Positions 7,743-16,595 of a DNA stretch of 64,000 nucleotides are shown here, in pieces. Position numbers and translations under genes: made by a program. The stretch's first letter is position 1. Each line of letters starts with the position of its first letter. The notes under the pieces were generated by a model. That model ran no database searches. It worked only from the letters and a program-made list of their open reading frames with translations, and was not told the origin of the DNA. Source of the stretch: Gemmiger sp. An194 (GTDB taxonomy: Bacteria; Bacillota; Clostridia; Oscillospirales; Ruminococcaceae); NCBI RefSeq assembly GCF_002160145.1, contig NZ_NFKA01000010.1, positions 1 to 64,000 of the forward strand. Direction: 5' to 3'.

Positions 7743-10700
7743 TCATTTGGTTTTGTTGTGCTGCACATTCCGGGTGCGGCGGCTGATCTCCAGTGCAGCA
7801 AGGGCTGCCACTGCCAGCACGACCACCGCGCCTGCAACCAGCATCACATTGCCGTCGCCGGTCTGGGCACCACCGGTGATAACCGGAACCGGTGTCGCTG
7901 CCGGGGCATTGGTGCTGCCACCGCTGCTGCCACCGCTGCCCTGGCCACCGTCAGCCTTTTCGGTCACCTTCCAGCTCAGGCCAATGGGCGACAGGCTCTT
8001 GACCACAAAACGGATGCCCGTCTCGGTCTCGTAAACCTGCAGGGTCTCCACATCGCCGGGCTTATGGCCATCCCGCTCTTCCGTGAACATGTGGGTCACC
8101 ACGAAGTCGTGGGTGTCCCGGCTGGTTCCTGCGGGATAGGGCAGCTCGACCACCACACCGTCCTTGGGGAAGTTGGCCGGGTCCACCGGTACCCACTGCC
8201 CCAGAGCGTTGCGGGTCATCAGCGTAATGTCGTATACCAGCATGTTTTCCGCCTTCAGGCCGGACAGCACTGTGGCCGCCACGCGGTACAGCTCATTCTT
8301 GATCTTTTCCGCAGTGTTGAAGGCAGTGTTTTTCAGCGATTCCGGAACGTTCACAATGCCCTGCTGGATATCCAGCGCCAGGTCGGTGCCCGGCTTCGGG
8401 GTTTCCTCAGGCTTCGGGCTGGTTTCCGGCTGCTGGGACGCCGTGCAGATCACATCGCTGCGATCCCGCACGCGAATGCGCGGGAAGGGACCTTCCGGTG
8501 CATTGAAGGTGTTGTCGTAGGAGGCAAGGCCGGTGACCGTGATCTCACAGCCCTCTTCCAGATCCTTCACATCCTCCGCGGTGTCGATGTAACCGTCGAT
8601 GAAGACGCGGCCCAGATTACCGGCGGCATCCTTCACCATGATGGTCTGAACCAGACCGTTCTCCTTGGCAAAGGATTCCACGGTACCCTTCAGGGTGACC
8701 AGACTGCCCAGGACCGAACCGTCGTTCAGCTGGCTGGCTGTGATCTGTTTGGGCGCGGGGGCGCTCTGCTCGCCGATCTTCTCGATCTGCATCACGTTGA
8801 TCTGCCGTTCTCCCTGGTAGGAGGAGGTGGTGCCGGTGATGCGGACCACATCGCCCACCTTGTAGTTGCCCGCCACCGGGAAGGCGTTGACGCCTGCGGT
8901 GTCGTCCTGCAGGTAGATGCAGTCGAAGAAGGCGGTGTTCTTGTCATAGCCGGAGGCATTGGAGGTGACCACACCCTCAATGGTGAACTTGACGCCCTCC
9001 AGCTCCTCGGCCTGTACCTGCGCAATGGGGCTGATTTCCACCGGGTTCAGGCTGCTGACCAGATTTGCACAGATATTGTAGTTGGAGTAGTTCTTCTCAG
9101 CGGAGCTGTCCTCCACTTCGGCCTGGACCTCAAAGTTGGACATAAAGGCCGCACCGGATACCAGAATCATGCCCTTGCCCTCCAGCTGCTCGCTGGCCAG
9201 AACCATCAGGCGGTTATCGCCCTCTGCCACCGGATACTTGGGCATTGCCTCGCCGCCCAGTCCGTCCTTGTCGCTGTCCGTGGAGTAGGTGGTGGCGTGG
9301 CCGTAGACCACCGGCGATACCGTTGCGGGAAGCTCACTGGTGGGGTTGCCGTTCTCATCCACCACGTAGACGGAAGCGCCGCCATACTGGCTGAACAGCT
9401 GGGAATACATGTTGTCGTTGGGATGCTCTGCGTCGTACTCCACACCATCCATCAGGAAGCTGTCCCAATTGTAGGTGGAGAAGTACAGCCGCTGGGTCTG
9501 GCCGCCGTTCAGGGTGTCGTCGTTGGTGGCATCGTCACCGATGCGCAGCGAGGAGCCCAGGGCCTCCAGCACCTTGTTCTGCTGAGCCGCCATATGGTCG
9601 GCTGCGTCAAATGCTGCGTAGCTCTCGTAGTAGTCGGACCAGCCGGCCAGAACCACCACGCCGCCCGCGGCGTTAAATTTCTGAATGGCCTGGATTTCCT
9701 CATCCGAATAGGTTGCATAGGGATCGCGCAGGGCATTGCCGTCGCGGCGGGAGGGCGCGGTCAGGATCAGCGCCTTGTACTTGCCGCCTTCGTTGGCGCA
9801 GGCCTCCAGCAGCTGCTCGCTGGTGTTCAGCTGCACGGTACGCACCGAGTAATCCGCCGCCAGCGCGCCGAAGTTGCCCATAGAGTCCTTATAGTTGCCC
9901 GCCACATATTCGTTGTAGTGGGAAGCATCAATGCCGATGTACACCAGTTTGGAGGCATCCTGCACATCCAGAGAAACGTCCTTGGTGTAGGTGTAGGAAA
10001 TACCGTCCACCTCCAGCTCCACGGCCACGGTGATGGTCATAACGCGGGCCACGGTGGGGGTGTAATCCCATTTTACCTCCTTGGTGGAGGAGGCATCCAG
10101 GGTGCCCAGATCCTTCTGGGTGTCCAGAACCTGCCCGTCGCAGCTGTAGGTCACCGACTTGATGGTGGCCGCGCTCAGCTCGCTGTTGAACAGGCTGGTG
10201 GTCAGGGTCAGCGCTTCACCGGTAACCGGGATCGCGGTGCCGCATTCCACGGAGGAAACGCCCAGCTTCATGGTTTCGCCCACCCAGACAGGCGCGGTCA
10301 CGGCAACATCGCCGTCGCCCTGGGTCACACGGATGAAATAGTAGCTGTAATCCGCCGGGATGGCGCATTCCATGGTTCCGGAGGCGATCTCCGCCGGGGT
10401 CCAGGAATGGGCCACGGTGCCGGAGTTGACCACCACTTCCACCTTGGAGATGGAATCGCTGGTGTCCGGGTCATAGACGCTCACGTCGATCTCCACGGTC
10501 TCGGGAACCTCTTCGATGATGGAGCCCATCACCTGATCGTTCAGGGTGTAGCTGATTTCCAGGTTCTTGTCCTCCGAGGCATACACGCGGTAGGCGCGGA
10601 TAGCCTCGTAGATGCTCTCCTCGGTGAGGGCATCGGCCAGGATCACATCGCGGGCATCGTTGGCGTTGCCCCATTTGCCCTTGTGGTTATCCTGGTTGTT

Positions 10701-13700
10701 GGTGGGGGCCACATGCCAGCCCTTGTCCAGGGCCATGGTGTAGTACTGGTAGCTGGGGAAGTAGCCGCCGGAGCCGATGGCGCCTTCGCCGTTGCCCACC
10801 TCCAGCAGATAAACGCGGCTGTCGATCACTGCATCGTAATAGGCAAAGTCCGCAAAGGTGCCGAAGGTGGTGCCGGGATGGTTGAACTGGCTGATGGCAT
10901 CCACGCCCTCCGGCTGGCTCAGCAGCTTGTAGTAAGCCTGCAGGCCCGCGTCGCCGGTCTTGTTGTTCAGGGTGGTGTTGTTGCGGGACACAATGCCGGG
11001 GGTATTGAAGGTGTTCATGTGGCCGGGACCGCCGGACCAGGTCATCTCAAAGCCCGCCAGCGCCAGCACATCGGACTGGCTGGCGTTGAACTCGGCCACA
11101 GTGTTCTTGTATTCCGCCCACAGCTGCCGGCTGTATTCCGTGGCCAGGCTCATGTCGTACAGAGCGCCTTCCGGGTTGGCCTCGCCGGACTTGTCAAAGT
11201 AGTTGGAGTGGTCGGTGAAGGCCACAAAATCCACCTGCTCATTGTCGTGCAGGTTCTTCACATAGTTCAGTGCATCCTGCAGGGTGCCGGAACCATCGGA
11301 ATAATTGGTGTGAGAATGCAGCTGGCCGAAGTACAGCTGATATTCCGCTTCGCCCACGGTGAAGTTCCAGCTGCGTTCCACGGTCTTGCCGGTTTCGGTT
11401 TCAAGCTTTACCGTCACCGATGTACGGCCCTGGGCCAGGTCTGCATCGGGGGTATAGACCGCCTGATCCGCTTCCACCTTGGGGGATACCTCTTCCCCGT
11501 TCACGGTCATGGTAACGGAGGGGTTCTTGCCCGCGTTGGCAAACTTCACGCCGATCTGGGGCCGAAGTTCTTCGCCGGTCTGGCTGTTCGCCGCCGGGAA
11601 TACCTCGGTGATCACCGGTTCGTTCTTGACCTGAATGGAAACGGTTCCCTCAAAGGCCACGCCTTCCTTGTCCGTACCGGACACGGTCACCTGGATGGTC
11701 TTCTCTTCCGTCAGCTCTGCGGCAGGAATGGTGATGGAATAGCCCGCCTCATCCAGCTTGGGCTCCTGGGTCTTGCCCTCATAGCTCGCCTGAATGCTCT
11801 GCACGCCGAACACGGAATCCACTGCAAAGAACAGGCTGTAGTCCATACCCACATTTGCATCGGTGGGAGTGCCGAAATCCACCTTGGGCATGTTGACCAC
11901 GCCCTTGGTGACCGACACACTCGCTGCCACCGGATAGAACCGGAAGGTGAAGATATCCTTATCGGTCACCTTATTCATGCTGTAGGTCTTGTAGCTGCTG
12001 CTGAAATACTCCAGGAACTGGGAGTATTTGCCGTTGAATTTTGCGGTGCGGCTTTCCAGGGTATAGCCGCCGTTGTACTCGGCCAGCGTCCAGTCCGCGT
12101 CCTCGCTGGCCTCCTTGGAGTAGAAGGCGTTGTTGCCGGTGCCGTTGGAGCACAGGTAGCCGTCATATTCCGTCTTAAAGCGGTAATAGTCGCCGTTCTT
12201 CTCCACGGTGAAGACGCGGGCGCCATTGCTGATCTCCATAATGGTCTTTGCTTCGGTGGCCGGCGCACTCAGAATGGAGGGGCTGGTCTCGTTGCCGTCC
12301 GGCCCGGCCAGCACGCCCTTGGCGGACAGGTTGTAGATCACTACCTGGTCGCCATCCTCCAGCGCACCCTGTCCCGGTTCGGGATCGGGAATTTCGCCGG
12401 TTACCTTGTAGAAGGCCAGTGCAAACAGTCCTTCGCTGCCTGCACCGATTTTACCGTAAGAGCTCCAGTTGTTTTTGTCGGCGTACCATTCCATATAGGA
12501 ATTGCGCACCGTGTTTTTGATGTAATACAGGCCCTCGCCTGCCTCCTCCAGCACCCAGCGGTCATTTTTCTCGCCCAGGGGCATGCTGGAGAAGGAATCG
12601 CCCATACCGATGTTCTGGCCGTTGTAGGCGAAGGAGAAGCTGCCGTCGCCGTTGTCCTTTACGGTCCACACATCCGCCTCCGAGAAGCCGGTCAGCTGAC
12701 CATCGCTCAGGGTCACATCGGTGCCGTTGTTGTAAAAGCCGTTGTAGGTAGCAGAAAGCGCCTTATTGTAAGCGGGGTTGTAGATAACCACCCGGTCGCC
12801 ATCCGCAATGGGGCCCTGGGGCTCCACCGGCTGGCCGCTTTCCTTCACGATCTCATTGGCATTGGTGTTGCGCAGCTGCAGAGTCGTATTATAAACGCTC
12901 ACCGCCGCGCTCACGGTGATGGTATCGTCCACCGCAACAGCCCAGCTGCCATCCTGCTGCTTGTCCACCACCGCTTTGTAGATCTGGATGGTGTTGGTGC
13001 CGTCGGTCACGGTGATGTTCGGCTGAGAGTATGCGCCGTTGTTATCGTACACCTCGGTCACGGTCAGATGCTCCAGCTTCACATAGCTGCAGATGTCGGC
13101 CGTGGTCAGCGCATCCATGGTGGTGGTCTTTGCCGCCAGCGTCATGCCTTCGCCCTTTTCAAAGGTCGCGTTGTTCAGCTGGGGCAGGCCGTTGTAGTCC
13201 CCTCTGGTTCCGGTGGCGGTAACGGTATCGCCCAGAGCAATGCCGTCAGCCGCGCCGCGGGCGCAGATCGCTCCGGTGGTATCCTGCAGATAGATATTCT
13301 GCCCGTCCACCAGAGTGACCACACCGGTCACCCGCAGATCAGCGGTGCCGCTTGGTGCCGCCAGTGCTTCTGCAATGGTGATGGAAACAGGCGTTTCCGG
13401 ATCGGGTTCAGGCGTTACAGAACCTGCCGGTACCTGATACAGAGTGAAGTTGCTGGGGTATCCGTTGGGATTTCCATTGATCGTATCATTTTTGTAAGCA
13501 CGGAATTTATTGTCTGAACCGGTGTTGGATGCCAGACGGGTTGTGTCCTCCCCCACGCCGGAAAACTGGAACGCGCCATTTTCAAAGGTGACCGCCCAGC
13601 GGTAATCTCCGGCTTGGATTCCATTGGTGTTGCCGCCCTTGGGTGCAACGGTTACTCCGTTGGAATCAGTCAGAGAAACGCCGTCGGAATTCACATCCAA

Positions 13701-13967
13701 CGTCCAGACCAGTGCTGCTTCCGGACCAGACAGAATTGCTGTCTCATCCGTCCCGGCCGCAGTCAGCCATGTACCGTCGAGCACACCCACTGCTTGCCCG
13801 TTTTCGCAAAGCAACACATACTGACCGGTAACCAGCTCGTCGGCACTGGTCAGCTTATGAATTTCCGATTCTGCTCCCGATTCTGCGAATACTGTTCCCG
13901 GAACAAACGAGAACAGCATGGCAACGGTAAGCAGCAACGAAACAACTCGCTGCAGCAATTTGTCCAT
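7743..13967 (-). CDS. Giant secreted surface protein with PHP/CehA-type metallohydrolase domain
   Basis: The product is about 2,074 aa. I prefer the ATG at 13967, which stands 8 nt after AGGA; the ATG at 13973 is almost on top of it. A signal peptide ends near AFAESG (about residue 28). Beta-rich modules follow at about 25-180, 380-525 and 535-680, with a YhcR-like OB-fold at about 190-270 and Ig-like segments at about 680-870. A PHP/CehA-type phosphoesterase domain (about 876-1130) carries the metal motifs GQLHSHTNYSDG and AFTDHSNYF. An Ig-like part, a DUF4350/glutaminase-like part (about 1330-1620) and two more OB-folds (about 1640-1840) come next. The C terminus has a Gly/Ser linker, AQTGDGN, one membrane helix and a basic tail, like a variant sorting signal. 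A phosphoester or nucleic-acid substrate outside the cell is plausible. The module calls are by eye. Confidence 0.85.
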   Translation of the reverse strand: MDKLLQRVVSLLLTVAMLFSFVPGTVFAESGAESEIHKLTSADELVTGQYVLLCENGQAVGVLDGTWLTAAGTDETAILSGPEAALVWTLDVNSDGVSLTDSNGVTVAPKGGNTNGIQAGDYRWAVTFENGAFQFSGVGEDTTRLASNTGSDNKFRAYKNDTINGNPNGYPSNFTLYQVPAGSVTPEPDPETPVSITIAEALAAPSGTADLRVTGVVTLVDGQNIYLQDTTGAICARGAADGIALGDTVTATGTRGDYNGLPQLNNATFEKGEGMTLAAKTTTMDALTTADICSYVKLEHLTVTEVYDNNGAYSQPNITVTDGTNTIQIYKAVVDKQQDGSWAVAVDDTITVSAAVSVYNTTLQLRNTNANEIVKESGQPVEPQGPIADGDRVVIYNPAYNKALSATYNGFYNNGTDVTLSDGQLTGFSEADVWTVKDNGDGSFSFAYNGQNIGMGDSFSSMPLGEKNDRWVLEEAGEGLYYIKNTVRNSYMEWYADKNNWSSYGKIGAGSEGLFALAFYKVTGEIPDPEPGQGALEDGDQVVIYNLSAKGVLAGPDGNETSPSILSAPATEAKTIMEISNGARVFTVEKNGDYYRFKTEYDGYLCSNGTGNNAFYSKEASEDADWTLAEYNGGYTLESRTAKFNGKYSQFLEYFSSSYKTYSMNKVTDKDIFTFRFYPVAASVSVTKGVVNMPKVDFGTPTDANVGMDYSLFFAVDSVFGVQSIQASYEGKTQEPKLDEAGYSITIPAAELTEEKTIQVTVSGTDKEGVAFEGTVSIQVKNEPVITEVFPAANSQTGEELRPQIGVKFANAGKNPSVTMTVNGEEVSPKVEADQAVYTPDADLAQGRTSVTVKLETETGKTVERSWNFTVGEAEYQLYFGQLHSHTNYSDGSGTLQDALNYVKNLHDNEQVDFVAFTDHSNYFDKSGEANPEGALYDMSLATEYSRQLWAEYKNTVAEFNASQSDVLALAGFEMTWSGGPGHMNTFNTPGIVSRNNTTLNNKTGDAGLQAYYKLLSQPEGVDAISQFNHPGTTFGTFADFAYYDAVIDSRVYLLEVGNGEGAIGSGGYFPSYQYYTMALDKGWHVAPTNNQDNHKGKWGNANDARDVILADALTEESIYEAIRAYRVYASEDKNLEISYTLNDQVMGSIIEEVPETVEIDVSVYDPDTSDSISKVEVVVNSGTVAHSWTPAEIASGTMECAIPADYSYYFIRVTQGDGDVAVTAPVWVGETMKLGVSSVECGTAIPVTGEALTLTTSLFNSELSAATIKSVTYSCDGQVLDTQKDLGTLDASSTKEVKWDYTPTVARVMTITVAVELEVDGISYTYTKDVSLDVQDASKLVYIGIDASHYNEYVAGNYKDSMGNFGALAADYSVRTVQLNTSEQLLEACANEGGKYKALILTAPSRRDGNALRDPYATYSDEEIQAIQKFNAAGGVVVLAGWSDYYESYAAFDAADHMAAQQNKVLEALGSSLRIGDDATNDDTLNGGQTQRLYFSTYNWDSFLMDGVEYDAEHPNDNMYSQLFSQYGGASVYVVDENGNPTSELPATVSPVVYGHATTYSTDSDKDGLGGEAMPKYPVAEGDNRLMVLASEQLEGKGMILVSGAAFMSNFEVQAEVEDSSAEKNYSNYNICANLVSSLNPVEISPIAQVQAEELEGVKFTIEGVVTSNASGYDKNTAFFDCIYLQDDTAGVNAFPVAGNYKVGDVVRITGTTSSYQGERQINVMQIEKIGEQSAPAPKQITASQLNDGSVLGSLVTLKGTVESFAKENGLVQTIMVKDAAGNLGRVFIDGYIDTAEDVKDLEEGCEITVTGLASYDNTFNAPEGPFPRIRVRDRSDVICTASQQPETSPKPEETPKPGTDLALDIQQGIVNVPESLKNTAFNTAEKIKNELYRVAATVLSGLKAENMLVYDITLMTRNALGQWVPVDPANFPKDGVVVELPYPAGTSRDTHDFVVTHMFTEERDGHKPGDVETLQVYETETGIRFVVKSLSPIGLSWKVTEKADGGQGSGGSSGGSTNAPAATPVPVITGGAQTGDGNVMLVAGAVVVLAVAALAALEISRRTRNVQHNKTK

Positions 13968-14301
13968 CTTCATCTTCCTTTCCGTTGTGCGGTGAATTCC
14001 TGCAAGAAAATGCAGCCGTAAATCTTCTATAAGATTATCACAATTTGAACACATTCGTCATCAGATTTATGTAATCTCTGTGTAAAATACCGTATTTTTT
14101 CTACGTTTTGCTGTTTTTTACCTGCCACTTAAATAGGAAGAACACCTGTTTTTGGGACTTATTTGAGAATTTAGACCTTTCCTCAAATATACTCAGATCC
14201 AGGCCCTGATTTCCCGGCGCAATCATCCAAAGCGTTTTCACAAAAAAACGCCCACCCGAAGCAAATGCCCCGGGCAGGCGGTGTGAGTGAAGAGTGAAAA
14301 T

Positions 14302-14337
14302 GAGAGAGGGAACAGCTGACGCTGCTCCCTCTTTTTG
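14302..14337 (+). terminator. Terminator-like hairpin at the left edge of the restriction island
   Basis: GAGGGAACAG and CTGCTCCCTC form an imperfect stem followed by TTTTT. No plus-strand gene ends here, so it may insulate the island promoter that begins 6 bp later. The 13974-14300 stretch holds no gene that I can support. Confidence 0.6.
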
Positions 14338-14342
14338 TGCTC

Positions 14343-14411
14343 TTGACACTATAACTTTTTATAGTATAATATACTATATTAAACCATTAAAATCCTATAA
14401 AAAATTATAGG
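14343..14411 (+). promoter_or_regulatory. Promoter and palindromic operators of the restriction operon
   Basis: TTGACA (14343-14348) and TATAAT (14365-14370) are 16 bp apart. A near-perfect palindrome with half sites TATAGTATA and ATACTATA (about 14360-14378) covers the -10 box. A second palindrome, CCTATAAAAAATTATAGG (14394-14411), overlaps the transcript start region. The downstream gene encodes a small winged-helix protein, so these are probable autoregulatory operators. Confidence 0.75.
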
Positions 14412-14428
14412 AATGAGGTGATGTCGCT

Positions 14429-14725
14429 GTGACGGACAAGTCCATACAGTTGTTCGGCTCAAAAGAGTACCACTTTCTGAACTGGTTGAAAAGTCAGGAA
14501 CAGAAAACCTCTCGCGGCACGACTATCAACTTTTCGCAAGAAGAGATCGCTGCCGAATATGGCAGTAGCCCGGCGACGGTAAACAAGTGGTTGCAGGCCT
14601 TGCAGTCGGTAGGGTGCGTAGAGCAAAAGAAAAAGGGCAGTTACCGCGTTACCAAAACCGGAGACGCAGTAATTGCCCAGATGGGAAAAATAGAGAAACT
14701 TATTGGAGGAAATAAAAATGGCTAA
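14429..14725 (+). CDS. Winged-helix controller of the restriction-modification operon
   Basis: The 98-aa product starts at GTG 14429 with GAGGTGA about 8 nt upstream. Its centre (INFSQEEIAAEYGSSPATVNKWLQALQSVG, about residues 30-60) is a helix-turn-helix of MarR/GntR-like shape. The wing is CVEQKKKGSYRVTKTGDAV. It overlaps the next gene by 8 bp, so both are co-translated. By position it should time expression of the nuclease, as controller proteins do in many restriction systems, although it is not an Xre-type C protein. Its codon use and AT content match the two following genes and differ from the flanking chromosome. Confidence 0.8.
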   Translation: MTDKSIQLFGSKEYHFLNWLKSQEQKTSRGTTINFSQEEIAAEYGSSPATVNKWLQALQSVGCVEQKKKGSYRVTKTGDAVIAQMGKIEKLIGGNKNG

Positions 14726-16595
14726 CGAAAGATTGACGGAAAATATTGTCAGAGATCATTTTAAATCCGATCCTCTGTTTTCCTCCGTAAAGTTTGAGGA
14801 ACAGAAATCGACAAATATGCGTATCGCAGAGTGCTTGGCTACTGCATCAAAAAGCGGCAAGGACAGGCCAGGCAAACCAGAGTTTATTATAACCTTTCCA
14901 ACACAAAGTTCCGATTACTTGATTGTAATTGAGTGCAAGGCAAAGACTGACAAGCACGAAAGTGCGAACCATGATCGGGCAAAAGACTTTGCGGTCGATG
15001 GTGTTTTGCATTATGCCAAGTTCCTATCTGTCGAGTTCAATGTCGTTGCCATTGCGGTCAGTGGCGAAAGTTCTGAAACCATTGTCGTCAGCAATTTTCT
15101 TCACAAGAAGGGAGATGAGGCCGCAACTGAGTTGCCCGACAAAAAGTTGTTGGGTATCTATGACTATGTCAAGACATTCCGAAACGAGCAGTTAAACTAC
15201 AATTTAAAAGACGTCAATATTGTTGAAAAGGCTGTTAAACTGAATGACGATTTTCATAGCTGTTCAATTTCGGAAAGCATGAGAAATACACTTGTGAGCG
15301 GTATACTTCTTGCTTTGCAAGACAATATTTTCTGTGCATCCTATAAGGAGGCTGCGTCCTCCAAAGATTTGGCCGAGGACGTATTAATCCCTGCTATTCG
15401 TCGAGTCCTATCAAAAGCAAAAGTTCGAAAACTTGAAGATATGATGGGCGTCTACAGCAAAATACTGGATGAACCTCTTGTCAAGGACATTCAAATCAAG
15501 AAGAAAAAGAAGCCTATTCTCACTGTCGCATTTTTCAAAGAAACCATTCAGTATCTTGAAAAACAAGTATTCCCGTTGACCAAGTTGGAGGAAAGCGGTT
15601 ACGATGTGCTGGGACGTTTTTACACCGAGTTTGTGAGATATGCGGCCAGTAAACAAAAACAAGGACTTGTTTTAACCCCCTCCCATGTCACAGACTTATT
15701 CTGTGATCTCGTAGAACTTAAAGTCGATGATATTGTATACGACCCATGTTGTGGCACTGGAGGTTTCCTCATTGCTGCAATGAAGCGGATGTTACAGTTG
15801 GCTGGCAATGATGACGAGAGAAAAGAAAACATCCGGAAAAATCAATTACTTGGCGTAGAAGTAAGGCCGGACATGTTTACTTTCGCCTGCTCTAATATGA
15901 TGTTGCGGGGTGATGGCAAATCCAACATAGATCGGGGAGATTGTTTTGATTCCGAAACGATTAAGCGTATCAAAAAACTTAAACCAACTGTGGCATTCCT
16001 CAATCCTCCGTATGACCAAGGAACTGACGTTCAGTTGGAGTTCATCGAAAAAGCGTTGGAAGCAGTCGCTTCCCAAAACGGCCGTGTGGCAGCAATCGTC
16101 CAAATGAGTTGTGGGTTAAAAGATGATGCTGCTACTGTTGCGGTACGAAAGCGCTTACTCGACAAGTTTACATTACGGGCCGTTATCTCTATGCCAAATG
16201 ATTTGTTTTATCCCGTTGGTGTGGTGACATGTATAATGGTTTTTGATGCTTCTCGTCCAAATGGTGATAAAAAAACTTGGTTTGGATATTTAAAAGACGA
16301 TGGCTTTGTCAAACGGAAAAATAAGGGAAGAATTGATTTTTACTCCAAATGGAACTATTTGAAATCTACATTTTTGGATTCATATATCAATTGCGATGAG
16401 GTTATAGGATTCAGTGTCAAAAAAAGTGTACAACCAGCAGATGAATGGTGTGCAGAAGCATATATGCAAACAGATTATCAAAAGCTTTCAAAAGATGATT
16501 TTGTTGATATTATGAAACGATATGCCGTGTTTAAAGTAGTCGGTGCCATCGGTGGAGATGAGGTGACAGAAAACAATGAAGACGATGCAGATTAA
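14718..16595 (+). CDS. Fused nuclease-N6-adenine methyltransferase, BcgI-like Type IIB RM subunit
   Basis: The 625-aa product starts at ATG 14718, 9 nt after GGAGG. Residues about 55-76 (PEFIITF, then DYLIVIECKAK) show a PD-(D/E)XK nuclease signature. A helical part (about 150-290) resembles the HsdM N-terminal region. The methyltransferase core has motif I DPCCGTGG (about 342-349) and motif IV NPPY (about 430-433), so it is a gamma-type N6-adenine enzyme. Nuclease and methylase in one chain of about 630 aa, followed by a separate specificity subunit of about 320 aa, match the architecture of BcgI-type Type IIB enzymes, which cut on both sides of a bipartite site. A Type I HsdM is less likely because no hsdR is present and the nuclease motif lies in this chain. 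Confidence 0.85.
   Translation: MANERLTENIVRDHFKSDPLFSSVKFEEQKSTNMRIAECLATASKSGKDRPGKPEFIITFPTQSSDYLIVIECKAKTDKHESANHDRAKDFAVDGVLHYAKFLSVEFNVVAIAVSGESSETIVVSNFLHKKGDEAATELPDKKLLGIYDYVKTFRNEQLNYNLKDVNIVEKAVKLNDDFHSCSISESMRNTLVSGILLALQDNIFCASYKEAASSKDLAEDVLIPAIRRVLSKAKVRKLEDMMGVYSKILDEPLVKDIQIKKKKKPILTVAFFKETIQYLEKQVFPLTKLEESGYDVLGRFYTEFVRYAASKQKQGLVLTPSHVTDLFCDLVELKVDDIVYDPCCGTGGFLIAAMKRMLQLAGNDDERKENIRKNQLLGVEVRPDMFTFACSNMMLRGDGKSNIDRGDCFDSETIKRIKKLKPTVAFLNPPYDQGTDVQLEFIEKALEAVASQNGRVAAIVQMSCGLKDDAATVAVRKRLLDKFTLRAVISMPNDLFYPVGVVTCIMVFDASRPNGDKKTWFGYLKDDGFVKRKNKGRIDFYSKWNYLKSTFLDSYINCDEVIGFSVKKSVQPADEWCAEAYMQTDYQKLSKDDFVDIMKRYAVFKVVGAIGGDEVTENNEDDAD

Noticed and set aside
7716-13517. A very long plus-strand open frame (1,933 codons) across the giant surface-protein gene
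   Set aside because: It is antisense to a clear gene, lacks a ribosome site and codon-like use, and results from the absence of stops in the complementary frame in high-GC codon use. The same holds for the long antisense frames over pheST (1853-5467), rnr-MFS (35851-40101) and topo IV (40381-43803).
14100-14340. Possible small minus-strand gene of 82 codons
   Set aside because: It has no ribosome site, crosses two hairpins, and contains no recognisable pattern.
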